64,000 bases of DNA from Oncomelania hupensis (Eukaryota > Mollusca > Gastropoda > Littorinimorpha > Pomatiopsidae): contig CM072514.1 of assembly GCA_036898135.1 (NCBI GenBank), forward strand, positions 86,793,581 to 86,857,580. The letters run 5' to 3'. A program made the translations under genes and the position numbers. Within the stretch, counting starts at the first letter, position 1, and the number at the start of each line of letters is the position of its first letter. Positions 60,155-64,000 of this stretch are shown here, piece by piece. The notes under the pieces are model-generated. The model saw only the letters and a list, made by a program, of their open reading frames with translations. It had not been told where the DNA came from and made no database searches.

Positions 60155-60960
60155 AGCTACTTTGATATACAGTCAAATCGGACAGTAAGATGTGTGCGAT
60201 AGTTAAATCTTAGGAGATTTGCTTTTAAAATAGTCCTTGATGTTATATCTGTAAACAGGTTTAACGTTTTTAAATATGTTGTTGATCTTGATACATGTAT
60301 TAAACAAAAGGGGAGAAAGAATGCTCCTTGACGGACACCCATCTCCTGCTCTTAAGGATCTGATAAAGTGGAAGCAATTCGGATCTGAAACTTCCTATCA
60401 GTTAAGAAATATTCAACACAATGGGTACATTTCCACGGAAGCCTAGTAGTTCTAGATCTTTTAAAATCCCGAATTTCCAAACCGTGGCTCACGTCTTCTC
60501 AAACAACACGGAAACAACGTGTTCACCGTTGGCCAGCCCGTCTCTGACGAACCATTCGAAACGGACGAGATCATCATAAGTGCTCCATTTTTGCGAAAAA
60601 CACATTGAGACATATGAATAGCGTTGATGGTTTCTAACTGCCATATCAAACGCTCATAGATTATTCCTTTCCATTGCTTTGCACAAGCAGCTTGTAAGGG
60701 CAATAAGCCTGTAGTTGTTTGGATCAGAGTGACCCTTACTCGGTTTAGGGATTGGGACAACTGCTTCCCACCAAGATGAGGGGAAAAAACCCGAAGACCA
60801 GATATAATTAAACACAGCCAAGAGAATGTTAAGGGAATCTTTAGGCAGGTGCGAAATTAACTGATAATGAATATCATCAGGGCCAGTAGTAGAGTTATTT
60901 GATTTGAGGATGGAATCAAGTTTGTAGGAATCTTCTGAGAATAAAGATAATTATTTTATA
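60155..60960 (-). pseudogene. I-like LINE RT fragment
   Basis: Minus-strand peptides in shifting frames: T-T-G-P-D-D-I-H-Y (entry), W-W-E-A-V-V-P-I-P-K, N-Y-R-P-I-A-L-T-S-C, Q-W-K-G-I-I-Y-E-R-L-I-W-Q-L-E, and, after motif A has decayed, S-F-S-P-L-L-F-N (motif B). They resemble the RT of the 30.6-34.0 kb LINE. Motif C is not found. Both ends are truncated. Confidence 0.6.
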
Positions 60961-61092
60961 ACACGCACAAAGAGTATTATAACAATTTGGCGAGCCTGCC
61001 AGGATCCTGGTAGTCTCGCCAAATTGTCATAATCATTAAACATGCAGGCTCGCCAAATTGTAATAATACTCTTTGTGCGTGTCATAAAATAT
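60950..61092. repeat. Inverted repeat containing primer-binding-site-like sequence
   Basis: 60954-61000 (TTATAACACGCACAAAGAGT...ATTTGGCGAGCCTGC) pairs with 61046-61090 with only two or three mismatches. The third, shorter TCTCGCCAAATTGTCATAAT is at 61013-61032. TTGGCGAGCCTGCCAGGATC closely resembles the primer-binding region of the Gmr1-like element (TTGGCGAGCCTAGTCAGGATC at about 43224 downwards). The structure looks like LTR/leader junctions joined head to head. Confidence 0.65.
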
Positions 61093-63530
61093 GTCACGTC
61101 ACCCGAGTGGGTTCAGTGATCTTCAGCTCAAAACAGCGAGTGTAGGAATCGAACTCAAACTAAAAAAACTAACACAAATGCCAGATGAACATTTACACTC
61201 TTTTATTCAACAACCAAACACACAGGAGAATGGGAAATCTAAACCACCCCCAACCCTTAACCGGACCCATAACCCCAACAATTAACAAACAAGTACCTCC
61301 CTTGTCTAATCAGAGACCTCTGACACTGTACACAAGATGCCCACACAAAAATATGCAACAATCAGAAAATAAAGCTGAAACAAATCCGACTAAAGGCTTA
61401 AGAGTTCAGTCATCAAGACTTGAAGAATATATAGTTAAACTGTCTGGTTTTGATACTCAAATGTTCACTGTCTATAACACTCTTGCTTTTCTAGATTATC
61501 ACCAAATGATGCATCAACACAAAAATAGTAAATGCACAATGCTCTAAACTTCACTGAATATGTAGTTTGTTTTATGTGTGTGAAATGTAAGTGTGTATGG
61601 CTGTGGAAGTGCGCTGTGCCGTATGCAGAAAACCCAAGTGGTCGTCTCCCGGTCGTCTGGGGTGTCACGAAGTGCCCAGGCGGCGATGATCGCGCAACCC
61701 TCCCTCAGAGCAGCACCCACGATGCCAGAATGGGGAAACGGCAGCGGAAGCAGCAGTAGAAATGACATCAAGTACAGCAAAAACAGCAAATAAGGCCCAA
61801 TTCGGTCAACAAATACATCGTCTTACTAATCTACCACAATAAAAGTAAACAATACAAGGACAATAATAACTCCTTCCGCCGTCCGCCATCTTGACCTGTT
61901 ATTTATGCATTACACCAATTCATAATTCTATAATTAATATACTTTCTTATAAACATGATTGTTCATACAAATGCACATTATAATTCCATTCCTAGTCAAC
62001 AATCTTGACTCATCCTCACTCTCACCTTCATCATCCTTCTCCATACTATAGTACATTGTCTCCCCTCTCTCACATTCATCGGTCCTGATTTGGCTCGGAA
62101 GAGTCCGCTGGACCTAAAGCAACAATCAATCAATCAATCTCAAAATCATCCCACTCTAGCATACTATAATACATCGTCACCCCTCTCTCATACTCATCTC
62201 ACCTCTCTCATATTATCATGTATACTTCATCGTCATCCTTGACCTCGTTTGGCAACAACATCAACAACATTATTACATTTTATATATTTAAACAAGAAAA
62301 TCATATAGAAAAATACTATTTAGCAAAATATATCCCCTTTTCCCTCATCCAACATCATTCATTCAGGTACCATGCTCGGAGTGCATAGCCACTAAGGAAC
62401 TGAGATACTGGGCACACACTCACCTTCAAGTCCTCGGCCTGTGAAGTACAGATAACACACAACACCACTCCACGACACAACACAACACAATACTATCTGC
62501 TGAGAGTAGATGGTTCATTCAATGCACTATACTACGCTCATGGAGCATCTCAGCACCAGCGAGGTCACTGAGCCTTGGGTGGTCCCTAAGCAAAGAGTAC
62601 ACACCCTTAAGAAAAGACTCTACACCTAAATCTCACAGAAATGGTGGCAGTCATAATCCTTCCACTACTGCTAAAGAATTTCTTCTCTATAGCAATATTT
62701 CCAGTACTTTGGTCATTCTTGTCCTTGCGAAGGAGCAAGACCTCGGGTGGTTCTAACACAAGATAAACAACCCTTCAAGAAGATTCCTACAAACTTGATA
62801 CCAGTTTGTAAACACTTTTTAATGATCCAATATCACGCATACACGCATTCATCAAAAGGACTCTCATACAATTAAACAAGTTGAGACAGAGAGATAAACT
62901 TGAAACACTGAAGACATAAAATACACAACAGTTGGAACACAACACTTATATACGTTTTGCTAATTTTATGATTCTCTTCTTTCTCACTCAAGGTAGAAGA
63001 ATAATAATAAAAACGGAATTCAAGAAAACTATAAGTCCTAGAGTAATAAAATAGGAAATAGCTGAACTATAATATGATTTATTGTCTTGAAGCAATCCCG
63101 TTTCTGGTCTGACAGAAAATTACATTTATCAAGTTATGAAAATATTTTATGCATTTACAAAATTAGTTTCAAGACGTTTCCAACAAGTAAATCATAAAAT
63201 ATAAATATTCAAATTACCGTGTCTGTAATAAACAGAATCCAGAATCACCACATTGAAAAACAGAAGTAGCCTACAGGCATAAACATGAATCAACAAAGTT
63301 TACGCAAGTACAGGAAAACAATCAAGAATATAGAAAACATACAATTAGTTTTGTACTCACGTGCTTCGTAGAGATAATCCGTGAATTACACACCTCAGAA
63401 TAACACATAAAGAATCCCGGTCGGGTCACCGTCCACGGAGAGAACTAAACGTAAAGAGTCTCACTGAGACTATGGTTCGATTTGTCTATGTGTATCCTCT
63501 GTCTCTGTCCATGTATTTTCTTTCATTCTC
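61092..63530. other. Gene-free region, possibly an LTR relic
   Basis: From TGTCACGTCACCCGAG (about 61091) the sequence begins like the Gmr1-like LTR (TGTCACGTGG) next to a GGCTCGCCAA-type site, and an ACATTTACACTCTTTTATTCAAC segment recalls CACACATTTATTTCTTCTAC of that LTR. Beyond about 61350 no similarity is visible by eye. Short frames at 61091-61547 and 61532-61793 have no recognisable domain. Confidence 0.3.
62081..62139 (+). mobile_element. 59-bp LINE tail-only insertion
   Basis: Contains only GGTCCTGATTTGGCTCGGAA...CGCTGGACCTAAAGCAAC and AATC repeats, nearly identical to the end of block X copy 1 (3740-3799). Surrounding DNA consists of two related ACTATA(G/A)TACAT(T/C)GTC units on both sides, so it landed in a local duplication. 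Confidence 0.75.
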
Positions 63531-63534
63531 TTCG

Positions 63535-63950
63535 CGTTAACCTTCTCCTTCTCCTTTCCTTGTTTCTTTTCTTTCTCTCTTCTCCGTTCATTTCTCCATC
63601 TTCACTCTTCTTCGGCTGCTGCAACCGCCGCTGCTGCTGCTGCCACCGCTTCTTCGCCTTTATTCTTCTTCAGCCACTACTGCTGCCACCACTTCCTCTT
63701 TTCTTTTCTTTATCTTCTGCGTCGCTTCTTTCTGTCACCGCTGCTACTTTTTGTTCTCCTTCGTCTTCTTCTTTCTTTCATTCTCTCTCCTGTCTTCTTC
63801 TTTCTGCTTCCCCCTCTCTTCTTCTTCTTCTTCTTTCCTTCCTCTTCTTCCTTCTTCTTTCTTCTTCTTCTTTCTCCTTTCTTCTTCCGGCTTCTTTCTT
63901 CTTCTTCTTTCTTCTTCTTCTTCAGCTCGAGGCCCCCAGCAGGAAACTTC
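63535..63950. repeat. Polypyrimidine (CTT/TCC)n tract
   Basis: Over 400 bases almost only of C and T on the plus strand, with CTTCTT units. The Lys/Glu/Arg-rich minus-strand frames are by-products. Confidence 0.9.
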
Positions 63951-64000
63951 TGCAGACACAGCTGCGAGAAGTTCAGAGGAACCACTCCTTAGTACAGTCA

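Noticed and set aside
63710..63985. Lys/Glu-rich basic proteins on the minus strand
   Set aside because: Produced by the polypyrimidine tract on the plus strand; no domain or stable composition beyond the repeat.

Overview
This is animal nuclear DNA with almost no intact host coding sequence. It is a dense mosaic of decayed transposons: non-LTR retrotransposons (LINEs) of at least six lineages, one young LTR retrotransposon, DNA transposons, SINEs, relics of a Polinton/Maverick-type element, and long microsatellites. The mixture (RTE-like, I/Nimb-like, L2-like, CR1-like and Tx1/L1-like LINEs, a Gmr1-like LTR element, AIG1/GIMAP GTPase and SAM-domain exons) suggests a marine invertebrate, most likely a mollusc. 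That assignment is inference, not proof. There are no prokaryotic genes, rRNA genes, CRISPR arrays or free-standing tRNA genes.

Layout. 1-4215: Polinton/Maverick relic (PolB C-terminus, penton-like capsid tail, small membrane protein), interrupted by a 1.9-kb inverted-repeat DNA transposon with TTA target duplications and by a 0.7-kb retroelement (block X). 5042-8351: nearly full-length RTE-like LINE with its 5' part inverted, 12-bp target duplications intact. 8658-9893: 51-bp minisatellite and an L2-like LINE end. 10613-10812: exon of an AIG1/GIMAP GTPase. 11.4-14.0 kb: Tx1/L1-like LINE on the minus strand. 14.0-15.1 kb: CR1-like LINE, then a truncated relative of the LTR element and a CR1 ORF1 esterase fragment (to about 18 kb). 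18.2-19.8 kb: second RTE-like copy carrying a tRNA-derived SINE. 21.2-23.8 kb: minus-strand host exons, two of them duplicated SAM-domain exons of exactly 198 bp. 25.0-29.8 kb: a composite of LINE tail, gypsy gag fragment and block X, next to a nearly intact LINE. 30.6-34.0 kb: I/Nimb-like LINE with RNase H. 34.0-45.5 kb: a nest in which an L2-like LINE was split by an RTE end, which was then split by a complete 8.1-kb LTR retrotransposon. 45.5-53.6 kb: small repeats (a long hairpin, three copies of a SINE-like family, inverted-repeat elements, RTE pieces). 53.9-54.4 kb: second AIG1/GIMAP exon and an unassigned exon-like stretch. 54.8-55.8 kb: pogo-like MITE. 56-61 kb: I-like and CR1/Jockey-like LINEs. 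61-64 kb: no gene; LTR-like relic and polypyrimidine tract.

The feature most worth attention is the LTR retrotransposon at 36662-44743. Its integrase is encoded upstream of reverse transcriptase although the RT is of Ty3/gypsy type, the arrangement of the Gmr1 lineage. Its two 1513-bp LTRs differ at only four positions that I could find. The possible host genes are immune-type: GTPase and SAM exons, all on the minus strand except the AIG1 exon at 53.9 kb. They are incomplete, and I cannot join them into full models.
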